Positions 17,813-26,417 of a DNA stretch of 64,000 bases are shown here, piece by piece; positions within the stretch are counted from its first letter, which is position 1, and each line of letters starts with the position of its first letter. Source of the stretch: Oceanobacillus sp. HTM 045 (GTDB lineage: Bacteria; Pseudomonadota; Alphaproteobacteria; Rhodobacterales; Rhodobacteraceae); NCBI GenBank assembly GCA_009733745.1, contig WNWL01000003.1, positions 620,001-684,000 of the forward strand, in the 5' to 3' direction. The notes beneath the pieces are model-generated. The model did not search any database and had not been told where the DNA came from. It saw only the letters and a list, made by a program, of their open reading frames with translations. The translations under genes were made by a program, and so were the position numbers.

Positions 17813-18373
17813 TCACACCTCCGGCAGCCGCCCCGGAATGCTCCGCAGCACGTCGGAACTGCGCCGTGCCCTTGCGAGAATCCAGGCGCCCTGGATCGCC
17901 ATGAGCAGCGTTTCCGCCGCCTCGCCGGCCTTCTCCGCCGGCACGCCGAGGCGGCGCGCGTGGGCCGCGGTCGCGGCGATCCAGCCCTCGAAGATCGTGT
18001 CCACCGCCTGCCGCAGGCCGGTTTCTTCGGTGTCCTCGTAGAGCACGGATGAGACCGGGCAGCCGTCGCGGTGGTCCGAGATGTCGAAGAACTTCGCCAG
18101 CTTGTGGCAGAGCGTCGCCGCCCCGGTGGCGTAGTCCGGCGCGTTCGCGAAGGAATCGTCGATGATCCGCAGCATCCCCGCGCCCGCCCACTCCGCCGCG
18201 GCGCGGCCGAGGTCGGCCTTGCCATTCGGGAAGTGATGGTAGAGCGACGAGCGCGGCGCGCCGCTCTCGGCGAGGATGTCGGCGATGCCCGCGCCGTGAT
18301 AGCCGCGCTGGCGGAACAGCCGCGCGGCGGCGGCGATCAGGCGGTCGCGGGAGGAGGGGGCAGCTTCGTTCAT
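17813..18373 (-). CDS. TetR family transcriptional regulator
   Basis: Repressor of 186 residues. The TetR helix-turn-helix is at about residues 8-55 (RDRLIAAAARLFRQRGYHGA, then IADILAESGAPRSSLYHHF). The C-terminal ligand domain resembles the LmrA/YxaF-type TetR_C group (GCPVSSVLYEDTEETG, LRQAVDTIFEGWI). It is divergent from an alpha/beta hydrolase gene, with three operator-like dyads between them, so it most likely represses itself and the hydrolase. Confidence 0.92.
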   Translation of the reverse strand: MNEAAPSSRDRLIAAAARLFRQRGYHGAGIADILAESGAPRSSLYHHFPNGKADLGRAAAEWAGAGMLRIIDDSFANAPDYATGAATLCHKLAKFFDISDHRDGCPVSSVLYEDTEETGLRQAVDTIFEGWIAATAAHARRLGVPAEKAGEAAETLLMAIQGAWILARARRSSDVLRSIPGRLPEV

Positions 18374-18391
18374 GCCTGATACATAATCCCG

Positions 18392-18449
18392 CTGGACCGA
18401 TCGGTCCAGTCATGCTAGTGGACCGATCGGTACAGACCAATCGGTCCAG
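18392..18449. promoter_or_regulatory. Three TetR operator-like dyads
   Basis: Site 1 (18392-18409) is the perfect 18-bp palindrome CTGGACCGATCGGTCCAG. Site 2 (18419-18434) is TGGACCGATCGGTACA, one mismatch. Site 3 (18433-18449) contains GACCAATCGGTCC. All share ACCGATCGGT-type halves and sit between the divergent regulator and hydrolase starts. Confidence 0.85.
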
Positions 18450-18472
18450 AGGGATTCGCGGAGGAACTCGCC

Positions 18473-19366
18473 ATGCAGCCCGCCCGTATCGACACCGCGT
18501 TGCTGGACAACGCCACCGACCCCACGCCCCGCACCATCCGCATCGAGGCGGAGGGCGCGGCGCTCTCCGGCACGCTCTACCGCCCCGCCGGGCGGGCCCG
18601 GGCGGCGGTGGTGATCCACGGCGCGACCGGGGTGCCGCAGCGCTTCTACGACGCCTTCGCCGAGTGGCTGGCGCGCGAGCGCGAGGTTCTGGTGCTGACC
18701 TACGACTACCGCGACTTCGGCGCCTCCCGCACCGGCCCTGCGCGGGCGTCGAAGGCGACGATGGCGGACTGGGGGATGCGCGACCAGCAGGCCGCGTTCG
18801 ACACGCTCGCCCGTCTCGCCCCCAGCCTGCCGCTCAAGGTGATCGGCCATTCGCTCGGCGGGTTGCTGCTGCCGTTCCACGACAACGCCCACGGGATCGA
18901 CGGCGCGGTGCTGGTGGCGAGCGGCCCGGCGCGGCACCCGGACCACCCCTGGCCCTACCGCGCCGCGGCGCTGGCCTTCTGGTTCGGCCACGCGCCGCTC
19001 GCCACGGCGCTGCTCGGCTATCTCCCCGGCCGGGCGCTCGGCTTCGGCGCGGACCTGCCGAAGGGCGTCTACTGGCAGTGGAGGCGCTGGTGCACGGGGC
19101 GGGGCCCCTATGGCGGCGATGTCGGCCGTGCGTTGCCCGAGCCGGCGCACCGGGTCACCGCCCCGGTCCGCTTCGTCGCGGTCGCCGACGATCAGGTGAT
19201 CCCCCCCGAGGTGGTCTGGCGGCTGATGCAGCTCTATCCCAACGCGCCCAAGGCGCAGCACGTGCTCCGCCCCGAGCGGCACGGGCTCCGGAAAGTCGGC
19301 CATCTCGGCGCCTTTGCCCGCGCCAACGCCGCCGCATGGCCCGCGCTGATCGGGGACGCGATCTAG
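18473..19366 (+). CDS. Alpha/beta hydrolase
   Basis: Alpha/beta-hydrolase-fold protein of 297 residues. The nucleophile elbow is GHSLGG (Ser about 127), the oxyanion region VIHGATGV, and YDYRDFGAS is typical of the fold. A late Asp (AVADDQVIPPEV) and His (RHGLRKVGHLG) complete a plausible triad. It follows GGAGGAA by a good spacing. The TetR operators upstream suggest induction by a small molecule. Substrate unknown. Confidence 0.85.
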   Translation: MQPARIDTALLDNATDPTPRTIRIEAEGAALSGTLYRPAGRARAAVVIHGATGVPQRFYDAFAEWLAREREVLVLTYDYRDFGASRTGPARASKATMADWGMRDQQAAFDTLARLAPSLPLKVIGHSLGGLLLPFHDNAHGIDGAVLVASGPARHPDHPWPYRAAALAFWFGHAPLATALLGYLPGRALGFGADLPKGVYWQWRRWCTGRGPYGGDVGRALPEPAHRVTAPVRFVAVADDQVIPPEVVWRLMQLYPNAPKAQHVLRPERHGLRKVGHLGAFARANAAAWPALIGDAI

Positions 19367-19394
19367 GGCATTTCCGGTTTAGAGGTTGAGGTCA

Positions 19395-19458
19395 GCGCGG
19401 AGGGGCATGTCCGGCCCGGGGGAGGGCCGGACGTGTCCCGGGCTGGTCGCCCGGGCCG
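19395..19458 (-). repeat. Family-1 intergenic repeat, short copy B
   Basis: Short form, read on the + strand: GCGCGGAGGGG, then a TCCGGCCC/GGGCCGGA hairpin and CCCGGGCTGGTCGCCCGGGC. The middle part of the long form is missing. It lies between convergent genes. Confidence 0.8.
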
Positions 19459-19485
19459 TGGCCGATCAGGCTCGAGCGAGCAGCC

Positions 19486-20475
19486 TCAGAGGTTCATCTG
19501 ATAGCTCGCCGGGACGTAGCGGTAGGCGCCGTCCGCCTCCTCGACATAGCCCACCGCCGGGAACGGCATGTGGTAGCCGACGAAGGGGATCCGCTCCGCC
19601 GCCAGCATCGAGAGCAGCGCCTTGCGCGTCGCCACGGCGCCGTCCTTGTCCATGTCGAAGCGGACATGCCATTCCGGCTGCGCCAGCGACATGACGTAGT
19701 GGTTGCAGAAATCCCCGCCCAGCAGCAGGCGCTTTCCCTCGCTCTCGACGTGGTAGACGGTGTGGCCCGGCGTATGGCCGAAGGCGTCCATCGCCTCGAT
19801 GCCGGAGACGACCGCGTCGCCGCCGCCGATCATCCGCGCCTTCTCCGCCTGCGGCACGACGTTGGACTGCACCAGCTTGCCGACCCGCGCCGTCGCCTCC
19901 GCCTCCGCTACCTCGGGCGGCGACCAGAAATCGTACTCGGTCGACGGGAAGCAGTACTCCGCGTCGGGGAAGGCGGCTGCGCCCTCCTCCGCCAGCCCGC
20001 CGATATGGTCGGGGTGGAAATGCGTCATCGCGACGATGTCGACCGCGTCGGGCGACAGGCCCGCCTCGGTGACGAGGTTGCGCAGGTGCCCGGCATTTGG
20101 CCGCCGCCCGGCGCCGTTGCCGGAATCGAACATCACCAGCTTCTCGCCGGTATTCACCAGCGTCACGGTGAAGGCGATCTCCATCATGCCCGGCGGCAGG
20201 AAGTTCTGCTCGGCGAAGGCCTTCACGTCCTCCTCGAACTGGTCCTCGCCAAAGATCGGGTAGGGCCCCTCGAGCTGGATCGCCCCGTCGAGGATGGTTG
20301 TGACCTCGAACGCGCCGAAGCCGAAGCGATAGATCACGGGCCGCGCCGGGCCCTGCAATGCCGCCGCCGCCCGCGCCGGCGCGGCGGACAGCCCCGCCCC
20401 CGCCGCCAGCGCGGCCGCCCCGGCCAGCGCGCAGCCCTTCAGCGCCTCGCGCCGCGTGGTGATGACCTCGGTCAT
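19486..20475 (-). CDS. Tat-exported metallo-beta-lactamase-fold hydrolase
   Basis: MBL-fold protein of 329 residues with a twin-arginine-like leader (TTRREALKGCALAG). The zinc motif THFHPDHIGG is intact, with further ligands in FGHTPGHTVYHV, LLGGDFCNHY and FVGYHMPFPA. Such proteins include lactonases and other hydrolases; the reaction is not assignable. The ATG at 20475 follows AGGAGGG. The cell location should be the periplasm, since Tat export is predicted by pattern only. Confidence 0.87.
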   Translation of the reverse strand: MTEVITTRREALKGCALAGAAALAAGAGLSAAPARAAAALQGPARPVIYRFGFGAFEVTTILDGAIQLEGPYPIFGEDQFEEDVKAFAEQNFLPPGMMEIAFTVTLVNTGEKLVMFDSGNGAGRRPNAGHLRNLVTEAGLSPDAVDIVAMTHFHPDHIGGLAEEGAAAFPDAEYCFPSTEYDFWSPPEVAEAEATARVGKLVQSNVVPQAEKARMIGGGDAVVSGIEAMDAFGHTPGHTVYHVESEGKRLLLGGDFCNHYVMSLAQPEWHVRFDMDKDGAVATRKALLSMLAAERIPFVGYHMPFPAVGYVEEADGAYRYVPASYQMNL

Positions 20476-20713
20476 GGGGAACCCTCCTGTTCCTGTTTTT
20501 CGTGCGCGGAAGGATGCCCGGGAACCGCGAGTCGGGCACCTCCGGATTGCAAAGTCGTGATCGGCGCCAAAACACTGCCGCGCGGCCGCCGAGACGGCGC
20601 CGGAACCGCCTTCCGGGGGCATATGCGACGGTTCCGTCTCATTCTGATTGTGCTGGCGCGCCCGTCCGCGTATCGCCGGAAGGAGAACAACAAGACGTCA
20701 AAGGGAGGAGCGG

Positions 20714-21649
20714 TTGGCCCAGGCGGACATTCCGCTGTCGCCGGACGACGACGCGGCGGGGCGGCGGCGCGGCGCCATCGGCCTGATGATCCTCTCCTCG
20801 GTCGGCCTCAGCTTCGGCGGCCTCGCGCTGCGCTCGATGCAGGAGGCGGACGCCTGGCAGATCAACGTCTACCGCTCGGTCGCGCTGGTCGCGGTGGTCT
20901 GGGTGATGCTCTCGATCCGCTACCGCGCGGGCGCGGCGCGCGAGCTGCGCCGGATCGGCCGGCCCGGCCTGCTGGCCGGCACCATGCTGGCGATGGCCGG
21001 AATCTGCTTCGTGCAGGCGATCACCACCACCACGGTCGCCAACACGCTCTTCACCATGAGCGCGATCCCGTTCCTGACCGCAGCGCTCGCGTGGGTGTTC
21101 CTGCGCGAGCCGCTCCGGCGGGTGACGCTGGTGACCATGCTGGTCGCCGCCGCCGGGGTCGGCATGATGGTGGCGGAGGGGATCGGCTCCGGTTCCGCCT
21201 ACGGCAACCTGATGGCGCTGGTGACGGCGACCTGCTTCTCCGGCTTCGCGGTGATCGTGCGCCGGCACCGCGGCATCGACATGCTGCCGACGCTGATGGT
21301 CTCGGGCCTCGTGATCACCGCCGTCTCGCTCGTGGCGACGGGCGGGGCGCTGTCGATCCCGCTGCATGACATGCTGCTCTGTTTCCTGATCGGCGGCGTG
21401 CTGTCGGGCATGGGCAACACGCTTTTCATCACCGCCTCGCGACACCTCGCGGCGGCGGAGCTGACGCTGTTCATGCTGCTGGAATTCGCGCTCGGCCCGA
21501 TCTGGGTGTGGATCTTCGTCAGCGAGGTGCCGACCGGCATGACGATCATCGGCGGTGCCGTGGTGATCGGCGCGGTGACCGTGCGCGCCCTGACCGAACT
21601 CCGCCGCACCCGCCCCCCGGTCAAGCGCGGCCGCCCGACGCCCTACTGA
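20714..21649 (+). CDS. EamA/DMT family transporter (TTG start)
   Basis: Drug/metabolite-transporter-family protein of 311 residues with about ten hydrophobic segments forming two EamA halves. The second half carries AAELTLFMLLEFALGPIWVW. The start is taken as TTG at 20714 because AGGGAGGAG lies four bases upstream; no ATG gives a sensible N terminus. C-terminal tail basic (RRTRPPVKRGRP). Substrate unknown. Confidence 0.83.
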   Translation: MAQADIPLSPDDDAAGRRRGAIGLMILSSVGLSFGGLALRSMQEADAWQINVYRSVALVAVVWVMLSIRYRAGAARELRRIGRPGLLAGTMLAMAGICFVQAITTTTVANTLFTMSAIPFLTAALAWVFLREPLRRVTLVTMLVAAAGVGMMVAEGIGSGSAYGNLMALVTATCFSGFAVIVRRHRGIDMLPTLMVSGLVITAVSLVATGGALSIPLHDMLLCFLIGGVLSGMGNTLFITASRHLAAAELTLFMLLEFALGPIWVWIFVSEVPTGMTIIGGAVVIGAVTVRALTELRRTRPPVKRGRPTPY

Positions 21650-21765
21650 ACGGCTGGCCCGGCCCTCGGGGGCATCGAGCCCCCTCGGACCGCCCGCGCC
21701 TTGCGCGGGGGCGTTGCGCATAGGTGGCCGACCGAGATCCGACGGAAAGAACCGGTGAGCCTCAG

Positions 21766-21919
21766 CCCGGGCGACCAGCCCGGGCCACGCCCGGCCCTCC
21801 CCGGGGCCGGGCGTTCTCTGCCGCCGCAAGGAGTCCGGAGGGCGGGAGGTCTTGCCGCTATAAACCAAGCACCCCCGATATAGCACCGCGCCCGACCAGG
21901 GCCGGTCGTGTCCCTCCGC
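21766..21919 (+). repeat. Family-1 intergenic repeat, long copy C
   Basis: Same orientation and layout as the copy at 17.6 kb: GGGCGACCAGCCCGGGCC, the internal hairpin, TATAAACCAAGCA and CGCCCGACCAGGGCCGGTCG. It fills the gap between the convergent EamA and glycosyltransferase genes. Confidence 0.85.
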
Positions 21920-21935
21920 ACCTTCCCCCGGCCCC

Positions 21936-23834
21936 TTACCGCCCCCGCCTGAAATACCGGCTCAGCCCGTGGCGGGTCTTGTCCCAGTAGTAGGGCGCGA
22001 CGAACAGCTCCACGATCGCCTTCCACGCCGCCGCGGCGCCCAGCGTCCAGTAGAGCGGCAGGCTGATCACCCAGGGCAGCAGCCTCAGCGCGCGCCGGCG
22101 CACCAGCGCCAGCGTCGCGGTGGCCAGCATCACGCCCTGCCCGAGCACCAGCGTCGAGCCCGCGACCCAGAGCACCCAGTCGGGCACGAGGTCGAGCCAG
22201 AGGGTCGAGCCGGTCAGCAGCCAGGTCAGCGAGGTGAGCCAGAACAGCGGCATGGCGAGATAGGACGCCGCCGCACCGAGGAAGATCGCGTTCAACCCGA
22301 AGAACCCCCACGGCCCCATCTCGCGCCAGAGCCGGGCCGGGTCGCGCATGTGGCTGAGCCAGGTGATGAGGTAGCCCTTCAGCCAGCGCGACCGCTGCCG
22401 GATCCACGAGCCGAGGCGGCAGTTCGCCTCCTCCAGCGTGGTCGAGCGCACCACCTCGCAGCGGAAGCCCCGCCGCGCGAGGCGCATCCCCAGATCGGCG
22501 TCCTCGGTGACATTGTGCGCGTCCCACCCGCCGAGCCGCTTCAGCGTCGCGCGGCGGAAATAGACCGAGGTGCCGCCCAGCGGGATCGGCAGGCCCAGCG
22601 CGCGGAACCCGCCCAGCAGCACGTCGAACCAGATCGCGTACTCGATCTGGAAGCAGCGCGTGAGCCAGTTCTCGCCCGCGTTCCAGTAGGAGAGCTGGCA
22701 CTGCACGCAGGCCACCTCCTGCGGCGCGGCGCGCATGTGGCGGGCGACCCGCAGGAGCTGGTCCGGCTCGGGCCGGTCCTCCGCGTCGAAGATGCCGACC
22801 AACTCGCCCCGGCAGAAATCCAATGCGTGGTTCATCGCCCGCGGCTTGGTCTGCGGGTCGCCGGCGGGGACGGTGACGACCTCCATCCAGCGCGGCAGGT
22901 CCATCGTGGCGACGGCCCTGCGGGTGTCGATGTCGCCAGCCTCCAGCAGCAGCTTCACGTCGAGCAACTCGCGCGGGTAGTCGAGCCTCGAGAGCGCCGC
23001 GACGAGGCTCTCCACCAGCTCCGCCTCGCGGAACAGCGGCACGAGGATCGAGATCGAGGGCAGGGGCTTCTTGTCGGCCAGCACCACCGGCCCGCCCCGG
23101 TCCGCCCGCGCCTCCGGCTCCGCATGATGCGCGCCGAGCCCGGCGAACAGCGTCGCGACCCGCAGCCCGAGGATGGTGGTGTTGATCAGGAAGACCACCG
23201 TGACCACCGCCACCAGCGCCGCGTCCACCTGCCACCAGAACGCCGCCAGCAGCCCCGCGAGCGCGAGGAAGGCCGCCGCGCGGGCGAGCCGCAGGGTGCG
23301 CGCGCTCATCGCGTCCGGCACCATCAGCGCCGCGCGCCGCGCCATCCCGCGTGGCGCGGCGCGGGTCAGCGCCCGGTGCAGCCGCGCCGGGTCGGTGACG
23401 GCGAAGAAGGCGAAGGGCGGCGGGTCGAGCAGCGCCTCCAGCGAGTCGGCGCTGGTCGCCGGGTCGGTGGTGGCATAGACGGTGATGCCGCCGAGCCGCC
23501 GCCAGGGCAGGATGCCGTGCTCCAGGTAGACGTCGAGATCGGCCTCGTCGATCAGCTCCGGGTCCGGCGCGTCGCGGTCGAGATCGGCGAAGCCGAGCCG
23601 CCACTGCTCGGCCAGCGCGCGGGCCACGTCCTCCTCGGTGGCGGCGCCGAGGCCGACCAGCGTGGTGCCGAGCTTCTGCCGGGTCGCGGCCTGCCGGTCC
23701 AGCGCAGCGCCGATCTGCGCCTCCGACACGCCCGCCCGCTCGACCAGCAACTGCCCGATCGGCGCGGCGCCGGGGCGCAGCGTCTCGTCCCGCCCGCCGG
23801 GGAGTTTCCGCAGCGGGGCGATCATGGGACGCAT
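21936..23834 (-). CDS. Membrane glycosyltransferase family 2 with MshE-N-like domain (XagB-like)
   Basis: Processive-type GT2 of 632 residues. About residues 20-160 resemble the type II secretion/MshE N-terminal domain (GQLLVERAGVSEAQIGAALD, WRRLGGITVYATTDPA), a c-di-GMP-binding fold in some proteins. Two hydrophobic segments precede the GT-A domain with ISILVPLFREAELV, FDAEDRPEP, TEDADLGMRLARRG and RQRSRWLKG (Q-x-x-R-W motif). About four more membrane helices close the protein. It should synthesise or export an extracellular polysaccharide. The start is uncertain between 23834 and 23825. A CtrA-type box lies 130 bases upstream. Confidence 0.85.
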   Translation of the reverse strand: MRPMIAPLRKLPGGRDETLRPGAAPIGQLLVERAGVSEAQIGAALDRQAATRQKLGTTLVGLGAATEEDVARALAEQWRLGFADLDRDAPDPELIDEADLDVYLEHGILPWRRLGGITVYATTDPATSADSLEALLDPPPFAFFAVTDPARLHRALTRAAPRGMARRAALMVPDAMSARTLRLARAAAFLALAGLLAAFWWQVDAALVAVVTVVFLINTTILGLRVATLFAGLGAHHAEPEARADRGGPVVLADKKPLPSISILVPLFREAELVESLVAALSRLDYPRELLDVKLLLEAGDIDTRRAVATMDLPRWMEVVTVPAGDPQTKPRAMNHALDFCRGELVGIFDAEDRPEPDQLLRVARHMRAAPQEVACVQCQLSYWNAGENWLTRCFQIEYAIWFDVLLGGFRALGLPIPLGGTSVYFRRATLKRLGGWDAHNVTEDADLGMRLARRGFRCEVVRSTTLEEANCRLGSWIRQRSRWLKGYLITWLSHMRDPARLWREMGPWGFFGLNAIFLGAAASYLAMPLFWLTSLTWLLTGSTLWLDLVPDWVLWVAGSTLVLGQGVMLATATLALVRRRALRLLPWVISLPLYWTLGAAAAWKAIVELFVAPYYWDKTRHGLSRYFRRGR

Positions 23835-23963
23835 ACCAGGTCGACACGCGGCATGCCCGTCAAAGCCAAGCCCTCACATGCCACCACACGAACGGGGCCC
23901 CCGCGCAGCCGGGCGGCGCGCGGAAGTCCCCGCAATCCGATGTTCACGTTATGGTCGTTAAGG

Positions 23964-23978
23964 TTAACAGCCAGTTAA
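23964..23978. promoter_or_regulatory. CtrA-type binding box TTAA-N7-TTAA
   Basis: TTAACAGCCAGTTAA matches the CtrA consensus exactly and is near-palindromic; an additional TTAA lies at 23958-23961. It is about 130 bases upstream of the glycosyltransferase start on the minus strand. Confidence 0.65.
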
Positions 23979-24050
23979 CCGGAGGTAGTCCCCGCCGCGC
24001 CGCTCAACGCACCCGACAAGGGCGGACAGAAGGCCGGGAATTGAGCCCGT

Positions 24051-24521
24051 TCAGCCCGCCAGGTCGGCCGGCACGGCGCCCGTGGCGCGGATCAGGGCGT
24101 CCGGCGCGATCTCGAACACCGCGTCCGGCGCGCCCGCGGCGGCCCAGACAGTGGGCCAGGCCTCAAGGCTCCGGTCGATCCAGATCCGCGGCGCTTCCAG
24201 GTGCCCGAGCGGCGAGACGCCGCCGATGGCGAAGCCGGTCCGGGCGCGCACCTCGGTTGCGTCCGCCCGCTCCAGCGCCTCTCCGACCGCCGCCTCGGCC
24301 CGGCCCATGTCGACCCGGTTCGCGCCGGAAACCAGCAGCAGCACCAGGTCCCCGCTCGCCGCGCCCCGGAAGATCAGCGACTTGACGATCCGCGCCACCT
24401 CGCACCCACAGGCCGCCGCCGCCTCCTCCGCCGTGCGGGTGGTCTCGCCCATCCGTCGCACCTCGATGGCGAGGCCTAGTTCCTCCGCGGCACGCTGAAC
24501 CCGTTTGACGGACTTGCTCAT
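24051..24521 (-). CDS. YbaK/ProX-type aminoacyl-tRNA deacylase
   Basis: YbaK/EbsC-like trans-editing domain of 156 residues. The conserved Lys is in VARIVKSLIF, and FAIGGVSPLGH gives the family GxxSPxG signature. Family members hydrolyse mischarged Cys- or Ala-tRNAPro. It stands alone, followed 26 bases later by carA read in the same direction upstream. Confidence 0.87.
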   Translation of the reverse strand: MSKSVKRVQRAAEELGLAIEVRRMGETTRTAEEAAAACGCEVARIVKSLIFRGAASGDLVLLLVSGANRVDMGRAEAAVGEALERADATEVRARTGFAIGGVSPLGHLEAPRIWIDRSLEAWPTVWAAAGAPDAVFEIAPDALIRATGAVPADLAG

Positions 24522-24547
24522 CCGATCAGTCTCCGTGGGTGGCCGGC

Positions 24548-25750
24548 TCAGCCCGCCTTCGCCTGATCCATCGCCGCGGTGAAGCGGTCGAACAGGTAGG
24601 CGCTGTCCTGCGGGCCGGGGCTGGCTTCCGGGTGGTACTGCACCGAGAAGACCGGCCGGTCCGACATGCGGATGCCGCAGTTGGAGCCGTCGAACAGCGA
24701 CACGTGGGTCTCGATCACGCCGGCGGGCAGCGACTGGCTGTCGACCGCGAAGCCGTGGTTCATCGAGGTGATCTCGACCTTCCCCGTCTCCAGGTCCTTC
24801 ACCGGGTGGTTCGCGCCGTGGTGGCCGTGGTTCATCTTCACCGTGCGCGCGCCGAGCGCCAGCGCCAGCATCTGGTGACCGAGGCAGATGCCGAAGACCG
24901 GCATGGCCGAGCGTTCCATCACCTCGCGGATCATCGGCACGGCGTATTCGCCCGTCGCCGCCGGGTCGCCGGGGCCGTTCGAGAGGAACAGCCCGTCCGG
25001 CGCGTGCGCCAGCACCTCATCCGCCGTCGCGGTCGCGGGCAGCACCGTCACCTCGCAGCCGGCGGAGGCGAGGCAGCGCAGGATGTTGCGTTTCGCGCCG
25101 TAGTCCACCGCCACCACCTTGTGGCGCGGCTGCTCCTGCTTGCGGAAGCCGCCGGGCCAGGCCCAGCGCATCTCGTCCCAGCGGTAGGACTGGGCGCAGG
25201 TCACGTCCTTGGCAAGGTCGAGCCCCTCCAGCCCCGGGAAGCCCCGCGCCTCGGCGATCAGCGCCGGGATGTCGAACGCGCCGTCGGGGTCGTGCGCGAC
25301 CACCGCGTGCGGCATGCCGGTGTTGCGGATCATCCGGGTCAGCCGCCGCGTGTCGAGGCCGGAGATCCCGATCCGCCTGTGCCGCTCCAGCCATTTCGAG
25401 AGGTGCCCCGCCGCGCGCCAGTTGGAGGGCTCGGTCACGTCCCACTTCACCACCATCGCGCGGGCGACCGGGTCGGCGGTCTCCTCGTCCTGCGGGTTGG
25501 TGCCGACGTTGCCGATATGCGGGAAGGTGAAGGTCACGATCTGGCCCGCGTAGGACGGGTCGGTCATGATCTCCTGGTAGCCGGTCATGGCGGTGTTGAA
25601 GCAGAGCTCGCCCACCGCGACCCCGGTCGCGCCGAAGCCTCGCCCGTAGAAGACCGTCCCGTTGGCGAGCACAAGGCAGGCGGTCGCACCTGCCTCGTGC
25701 TTGGGCGCGCGCAGCGCCCCCGGAACTGGCGGGGTGAAGCTCGTCATCAT
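24548..25750 (-). CDS. carA: Carbamoyl-phosphate synthase small subunit
   Basis: Glutaminase subunit of carbamoyl-phosphate synthetase, 400 residues, full length. N-terminal domain with GELCFNTAMTGYQEIMTDPS; class I amidotransferase domain with LSNGPGDP, the nucleophile Cys in FGICLGHQ, and the His/Glu pair in QYHPEASPGP. It feeds arginine and pyrimidine synthesis. carB is not in the window. The start at 25750 faces the divergent yqeY-like gene. Confidence 0.96.
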   Translation of the reverse strand: MMTSFTPPVPGALRAPKHEAGATACLVLANGTVFYGRGFGATGVAVGELCFNTAMTGYQEIMTDPSYAGQIVTFTFPHIGNVGTNPQDEETADPVARAMVVKWDVTEPSNWRAAGHLSKWLERHRRIGISGLDTRRLTRMIRNTGMPHAVVAHDPDGAFDIPALIAEARGFPGLEGLDLAKDVTCAQSYRWDEMRWAWPGGFRKQEQPRHKVVAVDYGAKRNILRCLASAGCEVTVLPATATADEVLAHAPDGLFLSNGPGDPAATGEYAVPMIREVMERSAMPVFGICLGHQMLALALGARTVKMNHGHHGANHPVKDLETGKVEITSMNHGFAVDSQSLPAGVIETHVSLFDGSNCGIRMSDRPVFSVQYHPEASPGPQDSAYLFDRFTAAMDQAKAG

Positions 25751-25856
25751 GGGAATGGCTCCGGAAAGGCCTGTCGGCGTCCGTCACACGCCGCAGGCGC
25801 GCAACGTAAATTGCCCGCCCGGGCGGGTCAAGACCGCCGGCTGGAAAGATTTATCG

Positions 25857-25879
25857 TTTGAAAACAGTGACTTACGCGG
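25857..25879 (+). repeat. Fragment of family-2 intergenic repeat
   Basis: TTTGAAAACAGTGACTTACG closely matches TTTGAAAACAGAGACTTGCG at 47161-47180. It lies in the divergent gap between carA and the yqeY-like gene and lacks the GTTAAC and downstream dyad. Confidence 0.45.
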
Positions 25880-25964
25880 GTGCTGCACGGTTGTCGTGCC
25901 AGAAAGCCTCGTGTAGAGTCCCGAGTCTCCGCCGCGCGATGCGGCAGCAGATCATGAGGCGAGG

Positions 25965-26417
25965 ATGCGCAATCGCATCAACGCGGCCTTGAAAGAGGCC
26001 ATGCTTGCCAAGGATCAGGTCCGGATCGCGACCCTTCGGCTGATCCTTGCTGCGATCAAGGACAAGGAGATCGACGCGCGCGGCCCCGAGGGCGAGGGAG
26101 AGCTGTCCGACCAGGACGTGCTCGCGCTGCTCTCCACGATGGTCAAGCAGCGCAAGGAGAGCGCCCGCACCTACGAGGAGGCCGGCCGGCTCGAACTTGC
26201 GCAGCGCGAGAACGACGAGATCGCCATCATCAAGGAATTCCTGCCCAAGCCGCTCAGCAAGGCCGAGGTGCAGAAGGCGATCGACGCGGCGATCCGCGAC
26301 ACCGGGGCGTCCTCGATCCGCGACATGGGCAAGGTGATGGCCGCGCTCAAGGCCAGCCATGCCGGGCGGATGGACTTCGGCGCGGTCGGCCCCGAGGTCA
26401 AGGCGGCCCTTGGCTGA
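25965..26417 (+). CDS. GatB/YqeY domain protein
   Basis: YqeY-like protein of 150 residues: an N-terminal helical domain (KDKEIDARG, DVLALLSTMVKQRKES) and a GatB-type tail (IRDMGKVMAALKASHAGRMD). The family is linked to tRNA-dependent amidotransferases by homology only. The start follows GAGGCGAGG. The next gene probably begins at a TTG overlapping its last codons. Confidence 0.92.
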   Translation: MRNRINAALKEAMLAKDQVRIATLRLILAAIKDKEIDARGPEGEGELSDQDVLALLSTMVKQRKESARTYEEAGRLELAQRENDEIAIIKEFLPKPLSKAEVQKAIDAAIRDTGASSIRDMGKVMAALKASHAGRMDFGAVGPEVKAALG

